This document shows positions 1-7,954 of a stretch of 64,000 nt of DNA, in pieces. Each line of letters opens with the position of its first letter. Within the stretch, counting starts at the first letter, position 1. Source of the stretch: Acidobacteriota bacterium (GTDB lineage Bacteria > Acidobacteriota > Terriglobia > Terriglobales > Acidobacteriaceae); NCBI GenBank assembly GCA_003225055.1, contig QIAU01000120.1:80867-144866 (forward strand). Direction: 5' to 3'. The translations under genes and the position numbers were made by a program. A model generated the notes under the pieces. The model saw nothing but the letters and a program-made list of their open reading frames with translations, did no database searches and was not told the DNA's origin.

Positions 1-1156
1 CCCGAACCATCTTCAGCGCGGACTGCTTGGCTTCCGGGCTGAAGTACTTCTCCACGTAGGCTTGGCCCAGCGCCTCACCCAGGTCGTTGTCCACATAGTT
101 TACGCAGCGCTTCCAGCGCGGCTGGATTTGCTCGACACCGCGCAATGTTTTTGAGTAAAAATCGAAGTTTTCATTAACCAAGGGCGACGAAAGATACGGC
201 GCGTTCGCGTGAACCAGGTGCCAGCGCAGATAAGCTTTCCAGTTGGCCAGATCCTCGCTTTTGAGTTCAGATTCCATGATCTTGAAGAACTCAGGGGTCG
301 CCACGTTGAGTGACGGCACGGGACCTAACCCCACCTTGGCGAAATATTGATTCCAGTGAAAGGATGGGCTGAGCGCGGCCAACTGCTCGCTGGTCATCTT
401 GTGATCGAGATTCTTGGGCTCGCGGCGCTCCACGCGGGTGAGGGAGCCTTTAGCCAGAGCCGTTTCAATGTGCATGACCGTTTGCGCTTCCCAACTCGCG
501 GCTTGCGGCTTCTCGCCCAGCAGTTCGAACATCTTCTGCACGTGCGTGACGTAGGCCTTGCGTAGGTCCGGGGATTTTGCGTCCTCCTTCAGGTAGTAAT
601 CTCGGTCAGGCAGGCCAAGGCCGCCCTGGTCGAGCCCGGCGATCACCTGGTTCGCATCTCGGAAGTCCGGTTGCGAGCCGAATTCGAACAGCACGCCTTC
701 GTCAGCCATGCGCGAGGCGAGATCCGCCAGTTGGTCCTTGGAATGCAGGTTTTCGATCTCCTCGAGCGCCCGCCTGAGCGGCGTCGCGCCGGCGGCTTCA
801 ACCGCCTTTTCGTCCATGCAACTGGCGTAGTAGTCGCCGACCTTCTGCTCGACCGACGAGCGCTTCGGGTCGGGTGCCGAAGCGCTCTCCAGCAGCCCGC
901 GCAACTGGAGCAGCGTTTCGTCCTGCAGCTTGGAATAGGCTCCCCAGCTCGATTGATCGGGCGGGATGGGATTCTTCTTCATCCAGTTGCCGCATGAATA
1001 GGTATAAAAGTCCTCGCAGGGATCAACGCTCTTGTCCATGGAAGACCCATCCAGCACAGGCTGGCGTTGTATGGTAGTCGCGGCATTCTGGGCCAACGAA
1101 GTGGAGAGGAAAAGAATGAGAGAGATGAACGAGCAGAAGACCCTTATACGAAACAT
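1..1156 (-). CDS. M13 family zinc metallopeptidase (PepO/neprilysin-like), C-terminus beyond window
   Basis: Secreted or periplasmic endopeptidase of family M13 by sequence. The ATG at 1156-1154 opens a signal peptide (MFRIRVFCSFISLILF...SLAQ), followed by the family-typical N-terminal block with VDPCEDFYTYSCGNWM and then RDYYL and LDHKMTSEQL segments of the helical M13 N domain. The reading frame runs open to the window edge after about 385 residues. M13 proteins are normally 650-700 residues, so the HExxH zinc site lies outside and activity cannot be judged. It is transcribed away from the DUF4097 remnant. No other family is likely. Confidence 0.9.
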   Translation of the reverse strand, partial: MFRIRVFCSFISLILFLSTSLAQNAATTIQRQPVLDGSSMDKSVDPCEDFYTYSCGNWMKKNPIPPDQSSWGAYSKLQDETLLQLRGLLESASAPDPKRSSVEQKVGDYYASCMDEKAVEAAGATPLRRALEEIENLHSKDQLADLASRMADEGVLFEFGSQPDFRDANQVIAGLDQGGLGLPDRDYYLKEDAKSPDLRKAYVTHVQKMFELLGEKPQAASWEAQTVMHIETALAKGSLTRVERREPKNLDHKMTSEQLAALSPSFHWNQYFAKVGLGPVPSLNVATPEFFKIMESELKSEDLANWKAYLRWHLVHANAPYLSSPLVNENFDFYSKTLRGVEQIQPRWKRCVNYVDNDLGEALGQAYVEKYFSPEAKQSALKMVR

Positions 1157-1228
1157 GCGCAGCCCCTTGGAATCGACAACCGTATGAACGCGAAACCGAG
1201 TAGCTTAGCCGAACTCACGAAGGCTTGG

Positions 1229-1690
1229 CTAGGACTTCTCCAGGTGGACCAGGTGGATGGAGCCGTCCCCGGTGTGAACCGTCAGCAAGTTGCCGCCGCC
1301 GTTGAGCTTACCCTGGATGTTCTTGCTGCCCAGCCGCCCACAAACCGTCACCGGCATGTCAAGCGTGATGTGACCGTCCCCCCTGTGGAGCTCGACATCG
1401 GCCGCAAGAGTATCGGGCAGATGCAGGGTTACGCTGCCGTCTCCGGTATGCAAGATCCAACTCTGCGAGACGAGAGAACCCGGAAGGACAGTCGCTTCCA
1501 CTCGCCCATCCCCGGTGCTGATGTCAAGGCTATCGAAACGGCGCCCGTGGCCCTGATATGCCCGTCACCGGCATGTGCCCGCAGCGTTCCCTCCACGGAT
1601 TGAATTTCTTGATGGCCGTCGCCGGTGGTGACTTCCATGTCTCCCTTTAAGCCAGTCAGTTGGATCCTGCCGTCGGTGGTTCCTCCTTCT
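1229..1690 (-). pseudogene. DUF4097-type beta-repeat protein remnant, frameshifted and lacking its N-terminus
   Basis: Two overlapping frames together spell a repeat protein built on T/A-GDG-H/S-I units about every 20 residues (TTGDGH, HAGDGHI, STGDGR, HTGDGS, HRGDGHI, HTGDGS), the pattern of DUF4097 putative adhesin proteins. The upstream frame carries the first two units up to about 1550. The downstream frame resumes with RFDSLDISTGDGR, so a one-base shift lies near 1545-1550. Upstream the frame hits TAA near 1693 with no start codon or signal peptide, although residues before the first ATG still look coding. I read it as a decayed gene; a sequencing error could explain the shift but not the missing N-terminus. 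Confidence 0.65.
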
Positions 1691-1702
1691 TAACACAATT
1701 CC

Positions 1703-2563
1703 CTACGCTGGGCGGTTCGTGCCCGAGTCTGGATAAGCCAGACGGATTAAAGTGCGCTCCGAGAACGGAACATACAAAAGGGCCGCCGTAGCGGCAAAGG
1801 CACCTCCCAGCCTGATGATTTCAATCAGCAGGAAGGGAGCCAGGGCCCAAAGGAGATCCCCAGCCAGGACGATAAGAAAAAGGCGCTTAAACTTCTCACC
1901 CAATCGACGATGGTCGAAGGCAACTGCCGAGATGAGATAGCAGCGAAACGGTATACCGCCTGCGGCGGTGATCAGAACCACCACGATCAGCCCAACCGAT
2001 CCCCAGCCCGGCAGGAAGGAATCGGCGATCCGGTCAACCTCCTGCAGGCGACTTAACGCTACCACGTAGAAGACCAGGTACATCAACTGGATCAAACCAA
2101 ACAGGCTGCGAGTCAAAGAGCGATGCGGGATGGGAACTTCCAATTCCGGGTGAAGTGCAGGTTCGGTGACTACTGGCAGGCTATCGGCTGTCGAATTCGG
2201 GATGGACACGGGTCTGTCATCGGTCTCGACCGGCGCGATGAAGCGATAGCCCCGACGAGCGAGCGTCTCCACGAAGCGCGGACTAACGGCAGAGTCCCCC
2301 AGGGCTTCGCGGATCTTGTTAATGGCAGTGTTGAGGCTGTGGTCGAAGTCAACAAACGTGTCAGCGGGCCAGAGCTTTTCACGCAGGTGCTCGCGGTTCA
2401 CCACGTCGCCGGGATGCTCGAGCAGTAAGGCAAGCACTTGGAAAGGCTGCTCCTGGAGCCGAATTCGGAGACCGCTTTTGCGGAGTTCTCCGGCCAGCAG
2501 GTCCGCCTCGAACACGCCAAAACGAAGGATGCGCCGGCCCGCTATGGGTGTGGGCGTGGACAT
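1703..2563 (-). CDS. CadC-like winged-helix regulator with C-terminal membrane segments
   Basis: 286 residues. Residues about 12-112 form an OmpR/PhoB-type winged helix (FGVFEADLLAGELRKSG, then LREKLWPADTFVDFDHSLNTA, then VETLARRGYRFIAPVE), a version very frequent in Acidobacteriota. There is no receiver domain. After a short linker, residues about 150-280 hold roughly four hydrophobic segments, so the DNA-binding domain is probably cytoplasmic and tethered to the inner membrane, as in CadC or ToxR. The usual TPR or WD40 C-terminal extensions are missing, and the sensed signal is unknown. Its neighbour on the same strand is the DUF4097 remnant; a regulatory link is speculative. Confidence 0.85.
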   Translation of the reverse strand: MSTPTPIAGRRILRFGVFEADLLAGELRKSGLRIRLQEQPFQVLALLLEHPGDVVNREHLREKLWPADTFVDFDHSLNTAINKIREALGDSAVSPRFVETLARRGYRFIAPVETDDRPVSIPNSTADSLPVVTEPALHPELEVPIPHRSLTRSLFGLIQLMYLVFYVVALSRLQEVDRIADSFLPGWGSVGLIVVVLITAAGGIPFRCYLISAVAFDHRRLGEKFKRLFLIVLAGDLLWALAPFLLIEIIRLGGAFAATAALLYVPFSERTLIRLAYPDSGTNRPA

Positions 2564-2641
2564 AAAACCGCCGAGAGCCGTAGTCTAGCATCGCGGCACG
2601 GGATCGCGCTGAATGGACGCTGCGGAGAATGCAGGTGGCGC

Positions 2642-2647
2642 TACAAT
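2642..2647 (+). promoter_or_regulatory. -10 box (TACAAT) of a probably leaderless transcript
   Basis: TACAAT ends exactly six bases before the GTG at 2654, so transcription starting seven bases after the hexamer would begin on the start codon. No Shine-Dalgarno sequence fits here. Three other genes in the window show the same spacing. Confidence 0.4.
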
Positions 2648-2653
2648 GAAGGC

Positions 2654-2800
2654 GTGGCCGTCGCACCCAAAGCGGCAAAGCAGGCTCATAAGCCACCGAT
2701 CTATTCTCTTCAGACAACGGGGCTGCTCATCATAGCCATTCTCATCCTTTTCCTGATTCTGATCCGCTACTGGCCTGCCATCGACTGGAGCGCCCGCTGA
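2654..2800 (+). CDS. small single-pass membrane protein upstream of miaA
   Basis: 48 residues from GTG: a basic N-terminus (VAVAPKAAKQAHKPPIY), one strongly hydrophobic helix (TTGLLIIAILILFLILIRYW) and a short polar end. It probably sits in the inner membrane with the N-terminus inside. The stop is two bases before the GTG of miaA, which suggests an operon and translational coupling. The start is chosen because a TACAAT box lies six bases upstream. The frame stays open further upstream into sequence antisense to the regulator, but that part does not look coding. Function unknown; no family recognised. Confidence 0.55.
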   Translation: MAVAPKAAKQAHKPPIYSLQTTGLLIIAILILFLILIRYWPAIDWSAR

Positions 2801-2802
2801 CT

Positions 2803-3804
2803 GTGCCCGATCCGTTGCTGGTGGTCGTGCTGGGCCCAACCGGAAGCGGCAAGACCGCACTTTCTCTGGTACTGGGTGAACGCTTTGGCGGAGAAATCGT
2901 CAATTGCGATTCGGTGGCCATGTACCGGGAATTCGAAATCGGTACGGCGAAACCTTCCGCCAGGGAGCGGGCACGGGCGCCTCACCATTTGCTCGATTTT
3001 GTTCTCCCCCGCGAGTACGTGACCGCGGGGGAGTATGCGCGACTGGGAAGGCAGGTGTTGCAGGAGATCAAAGGTCGTGGTGGCCTGCCCATTGTGGTGG
3101 CTGGAACGGGATTATACCTGCGCGCGCTCCTGGAAGGACTTTTCCCGGGTCCGCAGCGGTCGGAAGAATTGCGCCGGCGGCTTAGGGATCGGGCCCGACA
3201 AGAGGGCCCGGGATATTTACATAAGCTTCTGGGACGATTGGACTCTGCAGCCGGGAAGAAAATTCATGCGAACGACGCGCCCAAGCTGATTCGAGCCATC
3301 GAAGTGTGCCTGGGTTCGCGGCAGAAAATGACCGAGCTGTGGAAACAAGGACGCGAGCCGCTGCAGGGGTTCCGGATTTTACGCCTGGGATTGAACCCTG
3401 AACGCGCCGCACTCTATCAACGGATCAACCAACGCGCGAACAGGATGTTCGAGTCGGGACTGGTCGAGGAGACGGCTGGACTGCTTGAGAAATACGGTGA
3501 TACGGCGCAGGCTTTGTCTTCTTTGGGTTATCGGCAGGCAGTTCAACTGGTGCGCGGACAAATCGACCATGCCCGAGGGATTTCGCAGGCACAGCAGGCG
3601 CACAGGAATTACGCCAAGCGTCAGATGACGTGGTTTCGGCGTGAACCTGAGGTCGTTTGGCTGGCAGGATTCGGAGATGATCCGGAGATTCAGCAGGCCG
3701 CTGTGGCACAAGTGCAGGATGCGTTGGAAGGTCGCAGCAGCACAAGCAAAGCTTGTCCCTCGACTCGCGCACAGAACGCCCTCGCTCGGGATGACAAGGA
3801 GTAA
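2803..3804 (+). CDS. miaA: tRNA dimethylallyltransferase MiaA
   Basis: Transfers a dimethylallyl group from DMAPP to N6 of A37 in tRNAs reading UNN codons. The P-loop GPTGSGKT is at residues 11-18, followed by the family blocks NCDSVAMYREFEIGTAKP, PHHLLDF, VVAGTGLYLRALL and the late SLGYRQ and RNYAKRQMTWFR motifs. Translation starts at GTG 2803. At 333 residues it is somewhat longer than the usual 300-315. The surplus C-terminal tail (about the last 22 residues, from GRSSTSKAC on) is encoded by a copy of dispersed repeat family B, so the original stop codon seems to have been replaced by repeat sequence. Confidence 0.96.
   Translation: MPDPLLVVVLGPTGSGKTALSLVLGERFGGEIVNCDSVAMYREFEIGTAKPSARERARAPHHLLDFVLPREYVTAGEYARLGRQVLQEIKGRGGLPIVVAGTGLYLRALLEGLFPGPQRSEELRRRLRDRARQEGPGYLHKLLGRLDSAAGKKIHANDAPKLIRAIEVCLGSRQKMTELWKQGREPLQGFRILRLGLNPERAALYQRINQRANRMFESGLVEETAGLLEKYGDTAQALSSLGYRQAVQLVRGQIDHARGISQAQQAHRNYAKRQMTWFRREPEVVWLAGFGDDPEIQQAAVAQVQDALEGRSSTSKACPSTRAQNALARDDKE
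3752..3802 (-). repeat. dispersed repeat family B, copy 1 (inside the miaA 3' end)
   Basis: On the minus strand it reads TTGTCATCCCGAGCG then GCGAGTCGAGGGAC, matching the GTCATCCTGAGCG...GTCGAAGGA consensus seen at seven other sites here. It encodes the last residues of MiaA. Confidence 0.7.
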
Positions 3805-3970
3805 AAGAGAAAATGGCGCGCATGACCACAGATTCGGCGCGAATAGAAATGATGATCCGTGAAATCCCTGCACATCGGTTGCCGCCGACGCGGGCGGTCT
3901 TGCTTTTGCGCCAGTTTGTATAGCGAAATGGTTCTGACATCCAGCCGAGTCGAGGGACCTGCTTTCGAGA

Positions 3971-5386
3971 TTACGCGGCGTTCACGAATGCCTCACCACT
4001 GGCCAGAATCTCCCGCGTCAATTCCGGAGAGGCGGCTTCCGCATAGAGTCGCAGCAAGGGCTCAGTACCCGAGGCTCGAAACAGGATCCACGGCTCGGCT
4101 CCGTTGCCATTGCTCGGCGCTTCGAGGAAGAACTTCACTCCGTCCATCCCTTCTTTCCTCAGGACCCTGTATTTCCCAAGACTCTTCGTGCCGTCCGCAC
4201 GGGCGCGGCTGATGGCGCCTTGCTTCACATCTTCGGAGATATGCAAATCGAGGCGCCCATAAAAATGTGGACCGTACTCCTTTTGCAGATCGGCCACGAG
4301 CTGGCCCAGCGGCTTTTTTTCTTCGGCCATGACATTGGCCAGCAACAGCGAGTTGAGGATGCCGTCGCGCTCCGGCAGATAGCGGGAGTAACCGATTCCG
4401 CCGGATTCCTCTCCGCCAATCAGGATCTCGCGCTCCATCATGAGATCGGCAATGTGCTTGAATCCAATGCTGCACTCGTTCAGCTTGCGGCCGTACCGCG
4501 CGGCGATGCGGTCCAGCATGCGAGTAGTGTTGAACGCGCGCACTACTTCGCCCGGCCATTTTTTCCGTTCCAACAGCCAGCGCAGCAGGATAGAAAAAAT
4601 CTTATGTGCGTCAACAAAGGTCCCGTCTTCTGCGACCGCACCAACGCGGTCGGCGTCGCCATCCGTGGCCAGGCCCGCATGGCAGCCGTGTAGGAGCACG
4701 GCTTCCTGAAGCATGGCTACATGCGGCTCGATTGGCTCGGGATTGATTCCGGGAAACAGAGGATTCAGGTCCTGACGAATGGCAATGTGCTCGATGCCGC
4801 GGTCGGCGAAGATTTTTGCCAGTAGGCCACGTCCCGAGCCGTGCATCGAATCGATGGCAAACTTGAACTTAGCTTTCGTAATTAACTCGAGATCGGCAAA
4901 ACGGCACATTGCTTCGAGGTAAGCCGGCTTAAGGTCAACTTCCTCAATCTTGGCTGGGTGGCCGTTGGGCATGGCGCCGGCACGAATTTCTTCCTCAATG
5001 ATTTTCATGATCGCCGGCGTGGCCGACCCGCCAAACTTTGCTTTGAACTTCACGCCATTCCAGTTCCAGGGATTATGGCTGGAAGTGATGACCACACCGC
5101 CCGCCGTACCTAGCGTCTTTACGGCATAAGAGATGGCGGGAGTAGGTGTGTAATCGTTGGCCAGCTTGACCGGAATACCCGCGCCCGTGATCGTCTCGGC
5201 CGCCAGCCGGGCCACGGACTGGGAGGCGAACCGCGTATCGTATCCGACAATGACGCCCTGCTTGCGATCTTCGTTTTTCAGCACATAAGACGCGATGGCG
5301 CCGGCCACGCGCCGTACGTTGTCGAAAGTGAAATCATCGGCAATGACGCCGCGCCATCCGTCGGTCCCAAACTTGATCTCGGCCAT
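3971..5386 (-). CDS. phosphoglucomutase/phosphomannomutase family protein
   Basis: Alpha-D-phosphohexomutase, 471 residues. The phosphoserine loop TSSHNP is at 101-106, the metal loop DGDADR at 242-247, the sugar loop GGEESGG at 324-330 and the phosphate-binding RASGTEP near the C-terminus. All four catalytic signatures are present, so it should be active. Substrate (mannose-6-P, glucose-6-P or glucosamine-6-P) cannot be decided from motifs. The next two upstream genes on the same strand are manC and manA, which makes Man6P to Man1P conversion for GDP-mannose the most plausible role (manB-like). The ATG at 5386 has only a weak AGGA upstream. Confidence 0.9.
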   Translation of the reverse strand: MAEIKFGTDGWRGVIADDFTFDNVRRVAGAIASYVLKNEDRKQGVIVGYDTRFASQSVARLAAETITGAGIPVKLANDYTPTPAISYAVKTLGTAGGVVITSSHNPWNWNGVKFKAKFGGSATPAIMKIIEEEIRAGAMPNGHPAKIEEVDLKPAYLEAMCRFADLELITKAKFKFAIDSMHGSGRGLLAKIFADRGIEHIAIRQDLNPLFPGINPEPIEPHVAMLQEAVLLHGCHAGLATDGDADRVGAVAEDGTFVDAHKIFSILLRWLLERKKWPGEVVRAFNTTRMLDRIAARYGRKLNECSIGFKHIADLMMEREILIGGEESGGIGYSRYLPERDGILNSLLLANVMAEEKKPLGQLVADLQKEYGPHFYGRLDLHISEDVKQGAISRARADGTKSLGKYRVLRKEGMDGVKFFLEAPSNGNGAEPWILFRASGTEPLLRLYAEAASPELTREILASGEAFVNAA

Positions 5387-5531
5387 AAATGAATCCTGTA
5401 ACCTCTCTCAGGAACCCGCCCGGGAAAGGGGCACGGTCTCACCTCTCAAGACGCGGTTTGGTATCAGGACACGGCTTCACAGGCTGCTGAAAAAGGCCTG
5501 GTCTGGGGCGGCGCCGCGCGTTAGCACTGCC

Positions 5532-5550
5532 ATAAAAACCCCGTTTTTAT
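5532..5550. terminator. perfect hairpin ATAAAAAC-CCC-GTTTTTAT downstream of manC
   Basis: An 8-bp perfect inverted repeat with a 3-base loop, about 100 bases past the manC stop. It carries an A/T arm on each side, so it could act as an intrinsic terminator in either direction. The rest of 5387-5648 shows no coding signal. Confidence 0.4.
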
Positions 5551-5648
5551 GAGCGGCTTTAGCTGCTGCGTTTGCCTCCAGCAACCCCGGTGCCAAGCCA
5601 TTGCCTGAACTCCGCTTGGAGGCACCGCTCCTGACGAACGTTTACGCC

Positions 5649-6758
5649 TTAGACTAACTTGGAAAGTTTCTTCTCGTCGAGATACTTCACCACTTTCCCC
5701 ACATCCTGCGAACCCTCTCGCGTCGTAATCAAAAGAGCATCGTCGGTTTCGACGACCACCAAATTATCCACGCCTACGGCTGCCACGAATTTGCCCGGCG
5801 CATGGATGTAGTTACCCTGAGCATTCAGCGTGTAGCTGCCGTCACCGGAAATCAAGTTTCCGTCGGCGGACCTGGTTTTGGCGGCATGATGCTCGTGCAG
5901 GGCCGTCCAGGAGCCAAGGTCGTTCCAGCCACAATCTGCCGGGATGCAGTAGATATGGGAAGCCTGCTCACCTTTGGCCGAGCGCGGCTCCAGCACCGCG
6001 TAGTCGATGCTGATGTTCTCGCACTTGGGATAGAGCCTGCGAAAAGTGTTTTCGAATTTTGCGGTTCCAAACGCGGTTGCAATTTCTTCCAACAGCGGCG
6101 CGGTATTGGGAAGATGCTCTCTGAGAGCATCAGCCAGGGTCCGCGCTCGCCAGAGAAACATCCCACTGTTCCAAAAATAATTTCCTGCTTTGAGAAACTC
6201 GGCAGCGCAGCCAGCGTCGGGTTTTTCCGTGAAGCGGCGGACCCGCAGCACTTCCATCTCGAGCGGAGAGCCGGATTCGACATAGCCGTACCCGGTTTCA
6301 GGACGATTGGGCCGAATACCCAGCACCACGATGTTTTCGCCAGCCGCCGCAATCTGGATCCCGTGCGCAACTACATCATGGTAGCAGTTCTCATTTTCGA
6401 TTACATGGTCAGAAGGGAACAGGCCAATGACCGCCTCCGAATCACGGCGCAACAAAAGGAAGGCAGCGAGCCCGATGGCAGGCGCGGTGTTGCGTCCCAC
6501 CGGCTCTGCGATGATCTGCCCTTTCGAAAGGCGCGGCACCTGCTTTCGGATGGCCGACTGTAAATCGCGGTTGGTGATGATCCAGAAATTCTTAGGAGCG
6601 GCTAAGGGCAGAAGTCGCGCGACCGTTTGCTGAATCATGGTCTGCTTGCCGTCCAACGCCAGAAGTTGCTTGGCGCGGCGCTTGCGGCTGAGCGGCCAGA
6701 ACCGCGTGCCACGGCCACCGGCCAGAACGACGGGATAGAACGTAGGTTTTTTCGGCAT
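5649..6758 (-). CDS. manC: mannose-1-phosphate guanylyltransferase
   Basis: Makes GDP-mannose from Man1P and GTP. The nucleotidyltransferase signature LAGGRGTRFWPLSR is at about residues 13-26, followed by AKQLL, then IIAEPVGRNTAPAIGLAA, FPSDHVI and FTEKPD; all are typical of the ManC/GMP family. At 369 residues it is the short, single-domain form without the fused C-terminal isomerase. That fits with a separate manA gene about 90 bases upstream on the same strand and a phosphohexomutase downstream, so the three steps Fru6P to GDP-mannose are encoded together. The pathway supplies mannose for polysaccharide or glycan synthesis. Confidence 0.93.
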   Translation of the reverse strand: MPKKPTFYPVVLAGGRGTRFWPLSRKRRAKQLLALDGKQTMIQQTVARLLPLAAPKNFWIITNRDLQSAIRKQVPRLSKGQIIAEPVGRNTAPAIGLAAFLLLRRDSEAVIGLFPSDHVIENENCYHDVVAHGIQIAAAGENIVVLGIRPNRPETGYGYVESGSPLEMEVLRVRRFTEKPDAGCAAEFLKAGNYFWNSGMFLWRARTLADALREHLPNTAPLLEEIATAFGTAKFENTFRRLYPKCENISIDYAVLEPRSAKGEQASHIYCIPADCGWNDLGSWTALHEHHAAKTRSADGNLISGDGSYTLNAQGNYIHAPGKFVAAVGVDNLVVVETDDALLITTREGSQDVGKVVKYLDEKKLSKLV

Positions 6759-6772
6759 TCAATCTTTCAGAC

Positions 6773-6857
6773 TGTCATCTTGAGCGAAGCGAACGATCTC
6801 TGCATTTGCTGGGCGCGTCGAAAACCGGCCTTCCCCGAATGCTCGCTCAGGATGCCA
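6773..6857. repeat. dispersed repeat family B, copy 2 (overlaps the manA stop)
   Basis: Starts GTCATCTTGAGCGAAGCGAACGATCT and ends with the inverse CGCTCAGGATGCC. The inverse arm contains the last codons and the TGA stop of manA (minus strand reads GCA TCC TGA). Confidence 0.7.
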
Positions 6858-7860
6858 GTTCCGAAGTCAACGTCGTCACCGGTTCGGGCAGCGGCGTGCC
6901 GGGGACATAGGCGCGGATGAACTCCAAATTCCACTGCGGTCGCACGTCGAAATTCCGCGTGCTCGCCGGTACTACCACAGCATCACCTCTGGCAAACGCG
7001 ACGGGCTCGGTTTCGTGGTCTTCTACTACGCCGCAGCCTTCCAGGGCTACCAATACCTGAACAGAACGGGTTCCCGATTCGTCGGTAGCGGCAAACGATT
7101 TCGACTCGCTCAGGTCGAATTTCTCCAGCACAAAATAAGGCGCGCCGACCAACTGTTCGCGGCGGCTTCCATTCGGCGACGCAGAAGGAGGACGCACCAC
7201 CTTGCCCGATCCCGGCTGCTGCTTAACGGCAGCCAATCCTTCTTTCAAGTGCAGTTCACGATGCCGCCCGTAGTCGTACAAGCGATAAGTGGTATCCGAT
7301 TGCTGCTGGGTTTCGACGATGACCGATCCTGGACCCAACGTGTGCACGGTTCCGCCTGCGACATAAATCAGGTCGCCGCGATGAACAGCAACCCAGTTGA
7401 GCAGTTCTTCGGCCCGATTCTCCTGAATCGCCTGCTCCAATTGAGCGCAGGTGGCGCCATGCCTAAGACCGAGTCCCACCTGGGCGCCGGGTTGGGCATG
7501 CGCTACGTACCAGCACTCAGTTTTTCCCCAGGGCTGGCCCGAGCGCCGGGCGCATTCATCATCTGGGTGCACCTGCACGGAAAGCTTTTCGTGGGGGAAG
7601 AGGAATTTCAGCAAGAGAGGGAATCGGTTGCCATCGGGGGCGGCCCCGCCCACCAGTTCTCTTCCGTAATGGCGGCTGAGCTCGCCGAGAGACTGTCCCG
7701 CCAGCGGACCGTTTGCCACAATGCAATGGTCCCCCGTCAACCAGGATTCGCCGATTTTCTCTTCGAACTTGTGATTGGGATAAATCGGAGACAAATCCAA
7801 CGTCCCCCACGGCCGCGGGTCGAAGACGGGCACCATCAGAAATGGATACAGTTCGCTCAT
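6847..7860 (-). CDS. manA: mannose-6-phosphate isomerase, class I
   Basis: Interconverts Fru6P and Man6P. 337 residues, the short Bacillus-like type I form of the cupin isomerase. Zinc ligands sit in SVQVHPDDE (about residues 95-103) and the later GTVHTLGPG, with VETQQQSDTTYRLYDY after it, all typical of the family. It heads the manA-manC-phosphohexomutase series on the minus strand. The C-terminus (TSELAS) ends inside a family B repeat, so the terminal residues and stop are probably repeat-derived. The ATG at 7860 has no strong ribosome site. Confidence 0.92.
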   Translation of the reverse strand: MSELYPFLMVPVFDPRPWGTLDLSPIYPNHKFEEKIGESWLTGDHCIVANGPLAGQSLGELSRHYGRELVGGAAPDGNRFPLLLKFLFPHEKLSVQVHPDDECARRSGQPWGKTECWYVAHAQPGAQVGLGLRHGATCAQLEQAIQENRAEELLNWVAVHRGDLIYVAGGTVHTLGPGSVIVETQQQSDTTYRLYDYGRHRELHLKEGLAAVKQQPGSGKVVRPPSASPNGSRREQLVGAPYFVLEKFDLSESKSFAATDESGTRSVQVLVALEGCGVVEDHETEPVAFARGDAVVVPASTRNFDVRPQWNLEFIRAYVPGTPLPEPVTTLTSELAS

Positions 7861-7954
7861 CGGGCAAGCGTACCAATACTGCCGGGGCGCGCCGGCAGGA
7901 CCACCGCCGTTAGAAGCTTAACCCAGCACCGAGGCTGCCTGCGAAAAACCCTGA

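Noticed and set aside
1067..1603. Plus-strand ORF of 178 codons
   Set aside because: Antisense to the M13 peptidase start and the DUF4097 remnant; no coherent protein features.
3379..3940. Minus-strand ORFs over the miaA 3' end
   Set aside because: Shadow frames of miaA and of a repeat copy.
5475..5495. AGGCTGCTGAAAAAGG, similar to sequences at insertion-sequence ends
   Set aside because: No transposase remnant or second copy in the window; too short to call.
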